64,000 nucleotides of DNA, taken from contig JALIGW010000004.1 in the NCBI GenBank assembly GCA_023053685.1, positions 85,421,399-85,485,398 on the forward strand, given 5' to 3'. Source of the stretch: Diadophis punctatus similis. Lineage: Eukaryota > Chordata > Lepidosauria > Squamata > Dipsadidae. Below the pieces are notes generated by a model that saw only the letters and a list, made by a program, of their open reading frames with translations, had not been told where the DNA came from and searched no databases. Every line of letters starts with the position of its first letter. Within the stretch, counting starts at the first letter, position 1. The position numbers were made by a program, and so were the translations under genes. This document shows positions 34,521 to 44,078 of the stretch, piece after piece.

Positions 34521-35093
34521 TTGTCCCTTCCTTCCTTCCTTCCTTTTCCTCCCTCCCTCATCTCCTTCCTTCCTTCCTTCCTTCCTTCCTTCCTTCCTTC
34601 CTTCCTTCCTTCCTTCCTTCCTTCCTCCCTCCCTCCCTCCCTTCCTTCCTTTTCCTCCCTCCCTCATCTCCTTCCTTTTTCCCTCCCTCCCTCCTCATAC
34701 ACTCATCTTTTTCTTTCTTTCCTTCCTCCCTCCCTCCTTCCCTTCTCATCTCCTTCCTTCTTCTCTCCTCTCCTCTCCTCTCCTCTCCCTCCCTCCCCCC
34801 TCCCTCCTCTCCTCTCCCCCCTCTCCTCCCCTCCCCTCACCACCCCTCCCATCACCACCCCTCTTCTTCCTCTCCTTTCCTCTTTCCTCCCTCCCTCCCT
34901 TCTCATGCGCTCATCTTTTTCTTTCTTTCCTCCCTCCCTCCCTCCCTCCTCATCTCCTTCCTTCTTCTCTCCTCTCCTCTCCTCTCCTTCCCTCCCTCCC
35001 CTCTCCTCCCCTCTCCTCTCCTCCTCTCTCCTCTCCTCTCCTCCCCTCCTCTCCTTCTTCTCCTTTCCTCTTCCCTCCCTCCCTCCTAAATGA
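34521..35093. repeat. 570-bp polypyrimidine tract
   Basis: CCTT, CCCT and CTCCT units with few purines on the plus strand. Similar segments recur internally (for example TCATCTTTTTCTTTC at about 34704 and 34912), so blocks were duplicated. Frames of about 190-220 codons are artefacts. Confidence 0.95.
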
Positions 35094-35102
35094 TGCCATT
35101 GA

Positions 35103-35298
35103 AAAGAATAGAATAGAATAGAATAGAATAGAATAGAATAGAATAGAATAGAATGGAATGGAATGGAATGGAATGGAATGGAAGGGAAGGGAAGGGAAGG
35201 GAAGGGAAGGGAGGGGAAGAGAAAAGAGAAGAGAAGAGAAGAGAAGAGAAGAGAAGAGAAGAGAAGAGAAGAGAAGAGAAGAGAAGAGAAGAGAAGAG
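35103..35298. repeat. (AATAG)n, (AATGG)n, (AAGGG)n and (AGAGA)n polypurine array
   Basis: Purine-rich on the plus strand, the mirror of the pyrimidine tract just upstream. Units change stepwise AATAG to AATGG to AAGGG to AAGAG. Confidence 0.95.
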
Positions 35299-35365
35299 AA
35301 TTCTTTATTGGCCAAGTGTGTGATTGGACACACAAGGAATTTGTCTCCGGTGCAGAAGCCAAAAT
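35299..35365 (-). mobile_element. LINE 3' end, same lineage as 4986-5459
   Basis: Minus strand: ACAAATTCCTTGTGTGTCC then CACACTTGGCCAATAAAG, feeding directly into the polypurine pentanucleotide array. Confidence 0.75.
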
Positions 35366-35454
35366 GTTACTAAAGAATGGTGATGATTACATAATCTTGC
35401 TGGTAGATGGGGTTGTTATTACGAAGTGTAAACCCCAGACTTTCCTGGCCTAGC

Positions 35455-35700
35455 AAGTTTATTTATTTATTTATTCTATGTATTTATTAAACAAATTTAT
35501 ATAACTCCCCAACTCATACATAGGTTACATTGGGTGACTTACAACATTTAAAAAACAGTTGTTTTACAGTGGGTGCCGATCTGGACATGGAGATGACTTT
35601 ATGTACTTTATTTTTAAAAAATCGTATTGCTTGATAGGTTTTATTGCATTTTAAACAATATAAGCTGTATTTTAATATTCTACACTGCCCTGCGATCATG
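35455..35700 (-). mobile_element. Probable LINE tail fragment
   Basis: (TTTA)n followed by AACTCCCCAACTCA-like sequence resembles an eroded L2-type 3' end on the minus strand. Weak evidence. Confidence 0.3.
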
Positions 35701-36142
35701 GCAGGACAAGCAGAATCAAAACCATTTAATTACTCAGTCCGTGGCGTGCCTTTTCTGTATTTTTCCACTAAAGTTCTTTATTAAAGAAGGTTATTAAATT
35801 GGATTCCATTTTCACAGAGTTCTGAGTGTGAGGTTACATCACTAACATCATTTACCACTTCTTCAAAAATTCAGGCTTTTCGTAAGTCCTGGCCCTGGAA
35901 AGCAAAATGGTTTTAGTTTCTGGCTTAGGGAAATAATAGTCATGGGGCTCACTGTAACCAGAGCCATTGTGGAGGGTGGGGGTCGTGTCATTACGATGCC
36001 CCATTCACAGATTCCTCTTAATTTAAATAACCTAAAAGTACCTGATTACCATAATCACATGTCTCATTCAGAATAAAGACCCATAACTGACCAGAATCCT
36101 ATTGAGGGGTCCTTGGTGCTCCCTGAGTTTGATGGTTTTCTT

Positions 36143-36183
36143 GCAGATATTTCATTACCCAAACTAGGTAACATCATCAGTGC
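36143..36183 (-). ncRNA. Hammerhead-ribozyme-like motif, type B
   Basis: In order on the minus strand: GCA, box CTGATGA, one extra T, stem GTTACC, a 7-base loop, stem GGTAAT, box GAAA, T-ATC, TGC. GCA/TGC can form stem I, GTTACC/GGTAAT stem II. Stem III would be only two pairs. The extra base between box I and stem II departs from the textbook motif, so activity is uncertain. Confidence 0.45.
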
Positions 36184-36282
36184 TAGAAGGGAGTGAGTTT
36201 GCAGGGAGGAGGAGGGGGGAGGAGGAGGAGGAGGAGGAGGACTATGGGGTCCTTGGTACACTCTGAGCTTGGTGGATTTCTT

Positions 36283-36323
36283 GCAGACGTTTCATTACCC
36301 AAACCAGGTAACATCATCAGTGC
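36283..36323 (-). ncRNA. Hammerhead-ribozyme-like motif, type B, best core
   Basis: In order on the minus strand: GCA, CTGATGA, T, GTTACC, loop TGGTTTG, GGTAAT, GAAA, CGTC, TGC. All conserved core bases of the hammerhead (CUGANGA, GAAA and a GUC cleavage triplet) are present. Stem III reduces to the self-complementary ACGT, which in known minimal hammerheads favours a dimeric form. The extra T before stem II is unexplained. Confidence 0.5.
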
Positions 36324-36535
36324 TAGGCTAGTTTGGGTTAGGAAATATCTGCAAGAAAACCATCAAGCTCAGAAAGCATCAAGGACTCCCACAATCCTCC
36401 TCCTCCTCCTCCTCCTCCTCCTCCTGCAAACCCCACTCCCTTCTAGCACTGATGCTGTTCCCTTGATGGGTAATGAAACATCTGCAAGAAAACAACCAAA
36501 CTCAGAGAGCACCAAGGACCCTTCATTTCAATCCT

Positions 36536-37270
36536 GAGCAACAAATATTTTCTTTTATTGGTACAACCACATTGATTTAGTAGGAGGGAAAACTGACTAC
36601 ATAATATAGGACATGTCCACTTGTAGATAAGATCTAGAACATTCAACAAGGTTTCTAAACATGTTTTAAGCGTAAACCTCCTATTAGTTCTTTTTTTCTT
36701 TGAAACCTCTTGCTGCTTGTGGTACCTGCCTTTGGCCAGATTGTGTCTGAAAATCCCACAACGCTGCGATCAGCAGAATCATCCAGACTTAGTCACAACC
36801 GCAAATATAAACTGCCTATTTAAAAAACAGATTATTGTCTCTGGAAGGGGAAGATAAGCTTGGGAGTAACAGAGAATCATGACCAGTCTCAACAGATTAG
36901 ATCCGTCAAACTCCTACAACCCCATTCCTGGGCTGTGTGCCTTCCTGCATTGATTTGTGCTTAAGTCGGCAGCTTTCTGTGCAAATTTGATCTCCAAACG
37001 ACACATTTCCAGAGGAAAACCTGCAATTGCCCAGAGGAAATGGGGGATAAGAAAGACCCTGGTATTTCAATCTGGAAATAAAACGAAGGTCAACCTGAGG
37101 TCCAGTTAATCAAGTGCAAGCCGATATTAGAAGTCTCTACTATCAAGTTCCTGCTGCTTAATTAAAACCGGAGCTTTGGTGAAATTAGCTGCGCCCTGTC
37201 TTATTTATACGAGAAATGTCTTCTCATGTTTCACTAAAGTTAGGGGAAGGGGGTGGGTGGGGGTTGACGG
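36536..37270. other. No gene recognised
   Basis: Single-copy-looking sequence without supported features. Confidence 0.4.
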
Positions 37271-37272
37271 AC

Positions 37273-37790
37273 TGTTCTGACCCAGCTCCCCAAACATGAC
37301 AAACCCTCTGACATGAACTCAAAAGATTCCTTTATTAGGAGCGCCAGAAGCCTTGCCAAAAATTTTCTCTCTCACCGCAGGCTAACAAGTCTGTCCGGCA
37401 AGGAGATGAATAGTTGTCTGCCACATCTATTTTTCTCTGCCCCCTGCCTTTTATCCCCAGAGCTAGGATGGGGCTTCGCTAGCAGCAGTGGCTCTTCCAT
37501 CCCAAGGACCGACCCATAGATTTCCACTGCTCTCCTCTCCTCTGCCTTCTGCGCATCCACACGTCAGGCACTGGACCCAGCTGTTCCTCCTCTTCCTCAT
37601 CAGTCACCTCCAGACCTGGGGGCTGTTGACTCTCCATCTGAGGGCTGATGGATGGTCCAGGCTCCGCCTCTGTCTCTCTCTCTGACAGCTCCATTCCCTC
37701 TTCCCCCTTGGAGCTCTCAGGTTGCCTTGATGTTGACCCTGACTCACACGCCTCCTTCTTATCTGATTCGGCTGCCAGAGGGTCCATGCA
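37273..37790 (-). mobile_element. Retroelement fragment with a 102-codon acidic frame
   Basis: The minus-strand frame at 37479-37787 starts MDPLAAESDKKEACESGS and is rich in Glu, Ser and Pro, with an EEEEEQLGPVPDVW block and an RRRQRRGEQ basic end. I do not recognise a domain. Downstream lies CTAATAAAGGAATC, a polyadenylation signal, and the block ends on the minus strand in TCAGAACA, which could be an LTR end (plus-strand TGTTCTGACCC at 37273). I recall the sequence as repeated in snakes. It is probably the end of an LTR or other retroelement; the 5' boundary is not seen. Confidence 0.4.
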
Positions 37791-37837
37791 TTTAATTTAA
37801 AAAAAATGGTTCTAAATTATAAGGTAGAGCATTTTTA

Positions 37838-37920
37838 GAATAGAATAGAATAGAATTCTTTATTGGCCAAGTGTGATTGGACACACAAGGAATTTGTCTT
37901 TGGTGCATATGCTCTATCTT
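37838..37920 (-). mobile_element. LINE 3' end with short (AATAG)n
   Basis: AATAG units, then AATTCTTTATTGGCC, AAGTGTGATTGGACACAC and TTTGGTGCATATGCTC: the same LINE 3' end as at 4986 and 22076, in reverse. Confidence 0.75.
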
Positions 37921-37985
37921 ACATGGACATCAACGCAAACCTCTAGAAATGTTGAATTTTGGATTTTTTATTAATATTGATTCCA

Positions 37986-37987
37986 TC

Positions 37988-38033
<46 letters not shown>

Positions 38034-38164
38034 TCGTCGGTCCATCCATCCATCCATCCATCCATCCATCCATCCATCCATCCATCCACCTCCCTCTTCC
38101 TCTTCCTCTTCCTCTTCCTCTTCCTCTCCCTCTCCCTCTCCCTCTCTCTCCCTCTCCTATCATC

Positions 38165-38233
<69 letters not shown>

Positions 38234-38239
38234 TAAGAG
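37986..38239. repeat. Compound microsatellite (GTCT, CATC, CTTCCT, TATC)
   Basis: GTCT units, CATC units, TTCCTC and CTCCC hexanucleotide units, then TATC units. It ends at the head of a SINE. Confidence 0.95.
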
Positions 38240-38462
38240 CTGAAGTGGTGCAGTGGTTAAATGCTGCGACTGCAGGCTGACTGCTAGTTCAGCAGTTCAG
38301 CTGTTCAAATCTCACTAGGCTCAAGGTTGACTCAGCCTTCCATCCTTCTGAGGTGGGTAAAATGAGGACCCAGATTGTTGGGGGCAATATGCTGAACTCT
38401 GTAAACCGCTTAGAGAGGGCTGTAAAGCACTATGAAGCGGTATATAAGTAAAGTGCTATTGC
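38240..38462 (+). mobile_element. tRNA-derived SINE between two TATC arrays
   Basis: GAAGTGGTGCAGTGGTTAAA head, TTCAAATCTCAC B box, GTTGACTCAGCCTTCC, AAAATGAGGACCCAG and AAACCGCTTAGAGAGG. The end GTGCTATTGCTATTGCTAT grades into TATC units. Same family as 11922-12143. Confidence 0.85.
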
Positions 38463-38467
38463 TATTG

Positions 38468-38540
<73 letters not shown>

Positions 38541-38565
38541 ATCTATTTATCTATCATCTATTTAT
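38463..38565. repeat. (TATC)n microsatellite
   Basis: TATC (GATA) units following the SINE tail, with TTTA-type interruptions at the end. Confidence 0.95.
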
Positions 38566-38659
38566 CTAATATCTAACCAGCTATGTCAGATATTTTCTAT
38601 TGCATTTGTCACATCTGTGTGTAACTCAGAGCTCACATACAAAATATAACATTTGGACT

Positions 38660-38760
38660 TCCTTCCTTCCTTCCTTCCTTCCTTCCTTCCTTCCTTCCTT
38701 CCTTCCTTCCTTCCTTCCTTCCTTCCTTCCTTCCTTCTTTCCTTCATCCCTCCCTTCCCT
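38660..38760. repeat. (CTTC)n microsatellite
   Basis: About 20 CTTC units, then CCCT. Confidence 0.95.
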
Positions 38761-39102
38761 TGAGTACCATCACTCACTGATATCAACAAACATCTTGAAA
38801 TGTGTTGCTCTTCAGGTCTTTAGCTGTAGATGTCTCTGTGACGTTGTACCTTCTTTCCTATCTGTTGACATTGGTAGACAATTAGATATTGTGTGCTGTA
38901 GGAAATTATCTTATTCCTCCCTGACAAAGACAAATTGAGGAAGACAAGTTCACCCAGGTAGGGAAGATTGGAATCAAGCTTGGCCACAACCTGGCTGTTT
39001 TAACAGAATTTCAGAATATTTTTCCTTAGGAAAAGTTTTTGTAGTGGTTTATGGGCTCCTTACCTGGCAGCTATGTTGAGACAAACAACTTTGTGACACT
39101 GT

Positions 39103-39156
<54 letters not shown>

Positions 39157-40231
39157 TAAAGAGGGGCATTCACTGACAATAACTAGCTGCATTGTTCTCA
39201 TCTTGTGCTTTCCATTCTAATCCTGTTTCTTTTTCCTTAAAGAGCCCTGTGTTCTGAGCTTCTTTAAAATAGCCCATTCTTGCTTATGAATAATAACTTA
39301 TTCACTTATCGCTTTTTCTGTTGTGCTCAGTGGGGTATCTTTTTGGAATGCTCTTTTATAGACACCAACAGAAACCAAAGAAGGAATCAAGATGATAAAG
39401 AAGAAAGAAAATAACTGAAGGAGGTGCCTTAAGAAGAAGAATTTCCACAGCTTTAGAGAAATACAGTGGGGAATCAAATGATCAATCAATCAGTAAAAAT
39501 ATATATTTATGATCCAAGATCAGATGCAAGAAAAGCAATTTGACACAATAACTATGAAACAGAATGTTCAAAATTGTATGAAAATCCTAATACAGTTAAG
39601 AGCTAATAATTGCCACAATATTATTAGGGAGGAGCGAGGCAACGTCTAACAGCTGTAGCTGTGGATAAACATCTTGCAATCATCTTAAGTGTATTTTGAA
39701 GAACGGCCATCAGCAGAAAGAGAAGGATTGCCGGGTTGTGACGGCCATTACAGTTGTTAAGAACTGCAAGAATTAAGTTTGATCGTTGCTGGAGGTACAA
39801 TTTAATAGCCCAGGGGAGACAGTTTCTACCTCCAAGTACAATTTCATATGGGAGACTTATTCTATCTACCTGTGGTTGTTGCAATGATAAAACCTCCCAA
39901 TTCAGGTCTGGAGAAGTAGTGCATGGGTGTACGGAATATTGAAAATGTACCTAGGTCCAATTCAGGGAGGGAAGGCCATTTGGACTTTAAAGCATTGTCA
40001 ACGTGGATGTCTACTCCCCTTCTTCAGCTCATTGGGTTTTTTCCAAGTCCCGAAGCAAGTAGTGTTGCCCAGGTGAGGCCACGATAGGTCCATTCCCCCA
40101 TCTGGCCCTGGGATGGTTTTCTTCTGGCCTTCAGAAGAAAGGTCTCTCGGCTGCTGACCTTCTACAGTGCCATTTGCCACTGGGATGCAACTGCAACCCC
40201 CTTGAAAAATGTCTCTGGTTAGACTATAGGA
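38761..40231. other. Mostly single-copy-looking sequence
   Basis: Contains a (GT)n run at 39108-39152. No gene or transposon recognised. Confidence 0.4.
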
Positions 40232-40620
40232 CAGTGATGGTGAACCTTTTCGGCCCCGAGTGCCTAAACTGGAACGCGCATCTATGTGTGTGCATGTGCG
40301 CTTGCTGGAGCACTGGAAACCCAAAGACCAGCTGGCTGGTGGGCGCATGCCTGGTTTTTGGCTGTTTTTTTGGCCGTTTTCAGGCCATTTTTCAGGCAGT
40401 TTTTGGGCTATTTTCAGGCCATTTTTGAGCTGTTTTCAGGCCGTTTCTTGGGCCATTTTCAACCCAAAAAAACATCCCAAAAAACAGCCTGAAAACAGCC
40501 TGAAAATGGCCTTAAAATGGCCTGAAAACGGTCAAAAATGGTCCCAAAATGGCCCGGAAAACAGCCTGAGAGCGGCCCGAAAAACAGCCTGCGAAATGGT
40601 CTGAAAAAGGCCGTTTTGGA
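40232..40620 (+). mobile_element. hAT-like relic with palindromic minisatellite
   Basis: Begins CAGTGATGGTGAACCTTTTC, a hAT-type end common in squamates. From about 40355 to 40460 the plus strand repeats degenerate TTTTCAGGCCAT units. From about 40470 to 40610 it repeats the inverse ATGGCCTGAAAA units, giving a hairpin of more than 200 bases. The right inverted end is missing. Confidence 0.6.
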
Positions 40621-40639
40621 CATCTTCAGTGAGCTTTGG

Positions 40640-40735
40640 ATTGGCGCAACCCACAGCGCATTGAAGATGTCTCCTCCAATGGGGATGAAACGTCTGCAAC
40701 CAAATCGCCAAGCTCAGAGCTCAAACCAACAACTT
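40640..40735 (+). mobile_element. Penelope-like terminal fragment with hammerhead-like core
   Basis: The core at 40658-40697 reads GCA, TTGAAGA, T, GTCTCC, loop TCCAAT, GGGGAT, GAAA, CGTC, TGC. The stem II sequence differs from the other types yet still pairs throughout (with G-T pairs). Box I has lost its first C. A CCAAGCTCAGAGCTC end follows. Confidence 0.55.
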
Positions 40736-41738
40736 AAGGGTGATATGTATCAAACCCCTCCGGAACAGATGAATGGTTTTTAATTGGATCATTATTTTTT
40801 TCCTGAGATTCCTCCTTGGTGGCATCTTCACTGAGACATCTTCACTGTTTCCTCCTTCTTCTTCTCAATATTGGCGGTTACCATTGTACACAAGGATTCG
40901 TTGGGAGTTTTATTCCCAAACATCCAGACCTCTTTAAAGTATTTTGGTGATTTTTTACCAGAGGCAGTACATGTTGGTTTGGGTTTTTTTCTCTCTCTAT
41001 TTTATTTATCCTTCTCAGTGCCAACCACATTTTTTCCTGCTCCAAGTCAATATCTAGACATGGAATTTAGAATTCCACCTGAGTCTGAATGTGACTCTTG
41101 AACCAAAAATTACTCATCCATATTATATTTGTTGGCTTTGTTACGTTGTCGCAAAGAATGATGGATTAGTTCTGAAACCAGAAAAGTACCAGTGGGACTT
41201 TTATGTTTTTTCTTTAAAGAACACACAACTAAAGTCAATTTCCTGCTGAAAGAGATGTGTTAGAACAATGCTCTGAGTTTCAAAACTGAAAGCCTCTTTT
41301 TGAAAGTGGGACGTAGACCACTCTCGCTGTTCTGACGTCTTGTCTTCATGTTTGTTTAAAATCTGGTCAATGTACAAATACATTTATAGGGAAATATGCT
41401 CAGACATGCCACAGCAATAACAGCTGGTTGGTCTGGATGCTCTCAAGAGTTAGGTGCACAAGAACCTAAGCTCTATGGATTCCATGGTGATCATTCATGA
41501 TGAAAAATTTTGTTCACCATTCATCTGTGCCGGTTTTTTCAAGTACTTACACACACACACACACACACAAAGAGAAAATATGCAAGCTCATTAAACACAG
41601 CAAGCAGATAAGGACAATTTTTTCCATTTTGCCTATGTGAAAATGTAAGAATAAATTATAGTCCTGCTGATTAAAGAGAAGGGGTTCCGGAAAGAAGATA
41701 ATTATGTTGTAACCGCAGAGTAAATTTATAATTGTACT
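40736..41738. other. No gene recognised
   Basis: Mixed sequence with a short (AC)n run at 41549-41570. Nothing else supported. Confidence 0.4.
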
Positions 41739-42066
41739 CAGGGGTGGGTTCTAACTTACCTCGCTGCCGGTTCGCTTCGTCCCGTGCCACATGAGCACGC
41801 ATTGTGGGCGCGCACATGAGCAGTATCTAAAATTAATTAAATAAATAAATAAAAGCCGAAAACAAGATTGTGGTGCATGCGCAGTGCTGGAAATTTGGCT
41901 TCTGCGCATGCACAGAAGAAAAAAAATCAGAACCCCCCCCCCAAAAATCCCCCCAAAAGATGGCAGCGTCCACGGACCGGCACCGACCGAACCGGATCTG
42001 TGACATCACCTGCTGTTTGCTACCAGTTTGGGTGAACCGGTCCGAACCAGGAGGAACACACCTCTG
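41739..42066. mobile_element. hAT-type MITE with 8-bp duplication
   Basis: Ends CAGGGGTGGGTT and AACACACCTCTG are inverted copies. The flanks ATTGTACT (41731-41738) and ATTGTATT (42067-42074) match at 7 of 8 bases. The interior has the CCGGTTCG and GCGCATGC words of the family. Confidence 0.8.
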
Positions 42067-43550
42067 ATTGTATTTATGACTGTTGTGAAGAAGATCAGAA
42101 GCTTCTTCCTTTTATGTTTTTTCCCCTTTCTTTTCTGATTTTCTTTCTTGTACTTTTAGCTTTCTTTGATTTTTTTCTCCTCCCCCCCACTCCCTATTAG
42201 TTTGTGTGAGTTTTCAGCCTACTTTTAAAAAACACGAAATTATACATAATATATGAACATGCAAGAATAAATTGAGATGTTGTTTGTAACTGGAAGGCGT
42301 GCGTGGGAGGATCACAAGTTTAATATTAATTAAAACTGCACCTTGCCTTTTTTTCATTGACAACTTAAGACACATCACACTGAAGTGAAACCCTTTAAAA
42401 TGAACTCGTTTTCAGATAAAATGAAAGAAAATCTCTTCTGCTGTCTAAGATTTTCTCTCTCTCTCTTTGTAAAAATGGTTCAATGGCTTTTTATAGTTCT
42501 TCAGACGAATCCGTTCAGCACAATTAATCTGGAAGTGAGTGCTTTAGAATTGATTAGCCCATAGGCTATATAAAAATACAGAATAAACCATAAAACATCA
42601 CATAGTAAAACCAGACTTGGGGACTGGAGGCGAAAACATATGAAGAATGGCTGCAGGGACAGTGTGGTTCACTGAAGCAAAACAGGACTTCTTCCCTAGC
42701 CTCATAATTGGCAGTGAATATTTTGAACTGATTCACTATTAATTAGTTTAATTCACATTCATTTATTTCCCCCTTTTCCCTCTGCTTCTCCGCTCCTTCC
42801 ACTGTACCTTTTCCTTAAGGAGGAGCAGGTAATTTGAAGGACACCATTGCTGGCAGGTTGGTGTGCACAAAATGGCACCTGTGGTGTGGCCACCAATATT
42901 TGAGGAAGCTCCTTCATCTTCCTCACCAACAGTCCAGGAATGATCCAAAAACTGGAGAGTTTGAGAAGCAAATGGAAATGGTCTGCTCTTAAAACCGGAG
43001 AAGCCAAGTTTCTGTCCTCCTCACCTTCTGAATGAGCCATGAACGGTGCGCCATGTGTAACAGTTTGCTATTATGGCTTGACAATGCCACAATGCCACAT
43101 AATTCAGGACAGTTGGACAAATGGGCCCATTTGGTCCAATTTTGATTAATCACAAAGAAACATGAAGTTCTCTGGACCTGGGTCTTGAAGAAAGATTTGT
43201 TATTTAGTTCAGCTGTGTTTCTACAAGGAGGAGGTGCCACCAAGAAGGTCTACAGCCTCTCTCTTGTCTTTGGAGACACATTAAAAAAAACACACCAGAC
43301 TCCTTCAAGAGACGGTTGACTTCTGATAGACACATCCATGGAGATTTCTTGCTAAAAATATGGAATATGGAAGTGATTTTCTGCTATCGTCTTCTGGGAT
43401 TTTGTAAATTTTTGGGTCTAGCCTACAAAGCTGGATTCCCCTGGTTGTCTTCTAGTTGACTCAGATCCAACCTTGCTGAACTTTTTCAATGTGGGCAACA
43501 TTTGGCTAAGTCTACTGTGGCTAAACTGTGGAGAATATTTATAAAAATGA
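42067..43550. other. No gene recognised; small CR1 scrap
   Basis: A 50-bp CR1 internal scrap (GGGGACTGGAGGCGAAAACA and onwards) is at about 42612-42662. Otherwise no supported feature. Confidence 0.45.
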
Positions 43551-43569
43551 AGGACTCAGGGCGGCGTAC
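43551..43569 (-). mobile_element. Left part of an L2 3' end split by the copia element
   Basis: GGACTCAGGGCGGCGTAC matches the L2 end at 23885-23902. The match resumes at 48506 after the copia element. The last five bases (CGTAC, 43565-43569) are the target duplication. Confidence 0.8.
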
Positions 43570-44045
43570 TGTTAATGTATTAGCAGAGTATTCCTTGTGT
43601 TACCAAGGTTGTGCATACAGAAACGTTTAGATTGAGATCAGTTGTGAATAAGTACTCAGCCACACACAGATACACTAAACTTGAGTTAAAAGTTTACTTT
43701 AAGAAATAGCATTTTCCTATAAACAGTCCAAAGTCATACACTTAATAGTCATAATAACAATCCAAGTATTATCAAGTACAAATACATTTTAGCTATAATA
43801 CATAACTACAACACAGAGAGAAATGCAGAGCATACATACTCTAGGCCTTGCTCTAATAAGAAGCAGAGACTACACTCAGTAGTAGAGACCAAAGACAAAC
43901 AGAGAGGGACTCCCAGAGGAATAAGCTATGAACTCTAGCTCCCTCTTGTGGCATTCTGCAACACCTAAGCTAAACAGACTTATAGCTGTTAAAAGCTAAA
44001 CATATATTGTCCTATCCAATATTAGTTATGGTCAGAGACCTAACA
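43570..44045 (-). repeat. 3' LTR of the copia element
   Basis: 476 bp, bounded by 5'-TGTTA and TAACA-3'. Identical to 48030-48505 except position 43954. A CTCF-like word (GCCACAAGAGGGAG on the minus strand, 43939-43952) lies beside the only variant base. Confidence 0.95.
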
Positions 44046-44058
44046 TTCTCCCCTTTGG
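44046..44058 (-). other. Polypurine tract of the copia element
   Basis: The minus strand reads CCAAAGGGGAGAA immediately before the 3' LTR, the expected position of the plus-strand DNA primer. Confidence 0.85.
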
Positions 44059-44078
44059 GTAGGTCAATATATAATACC

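Larger units (their letters stand above)
36095..36535. mobile_element. Inverted array of four Penelope-like type B units
   Basis: Two minus-strand units (cores 36143-36183 and 36283-36323) meet two plus-strand units (a short one at about 36328-36400 and a longer one with core 36446-36485) head to head at about 36325. Outer ends read GGGGTCCTTGGTGCTC on the left and GAGCACCAAGGACCC on the right. GGA or TCC runs separate the units on each side, so the whole block is nearly a palindrome. The layout parallels inverted pseudo-LTRs in Penelope-like elements. Confidence 0.65.

Noticed and set aside
34480..35362. Proline/serine/leucine-rich frames of 190-219 codons
   Set aside because: Artefacts of CCTT/CTCCT repeats.
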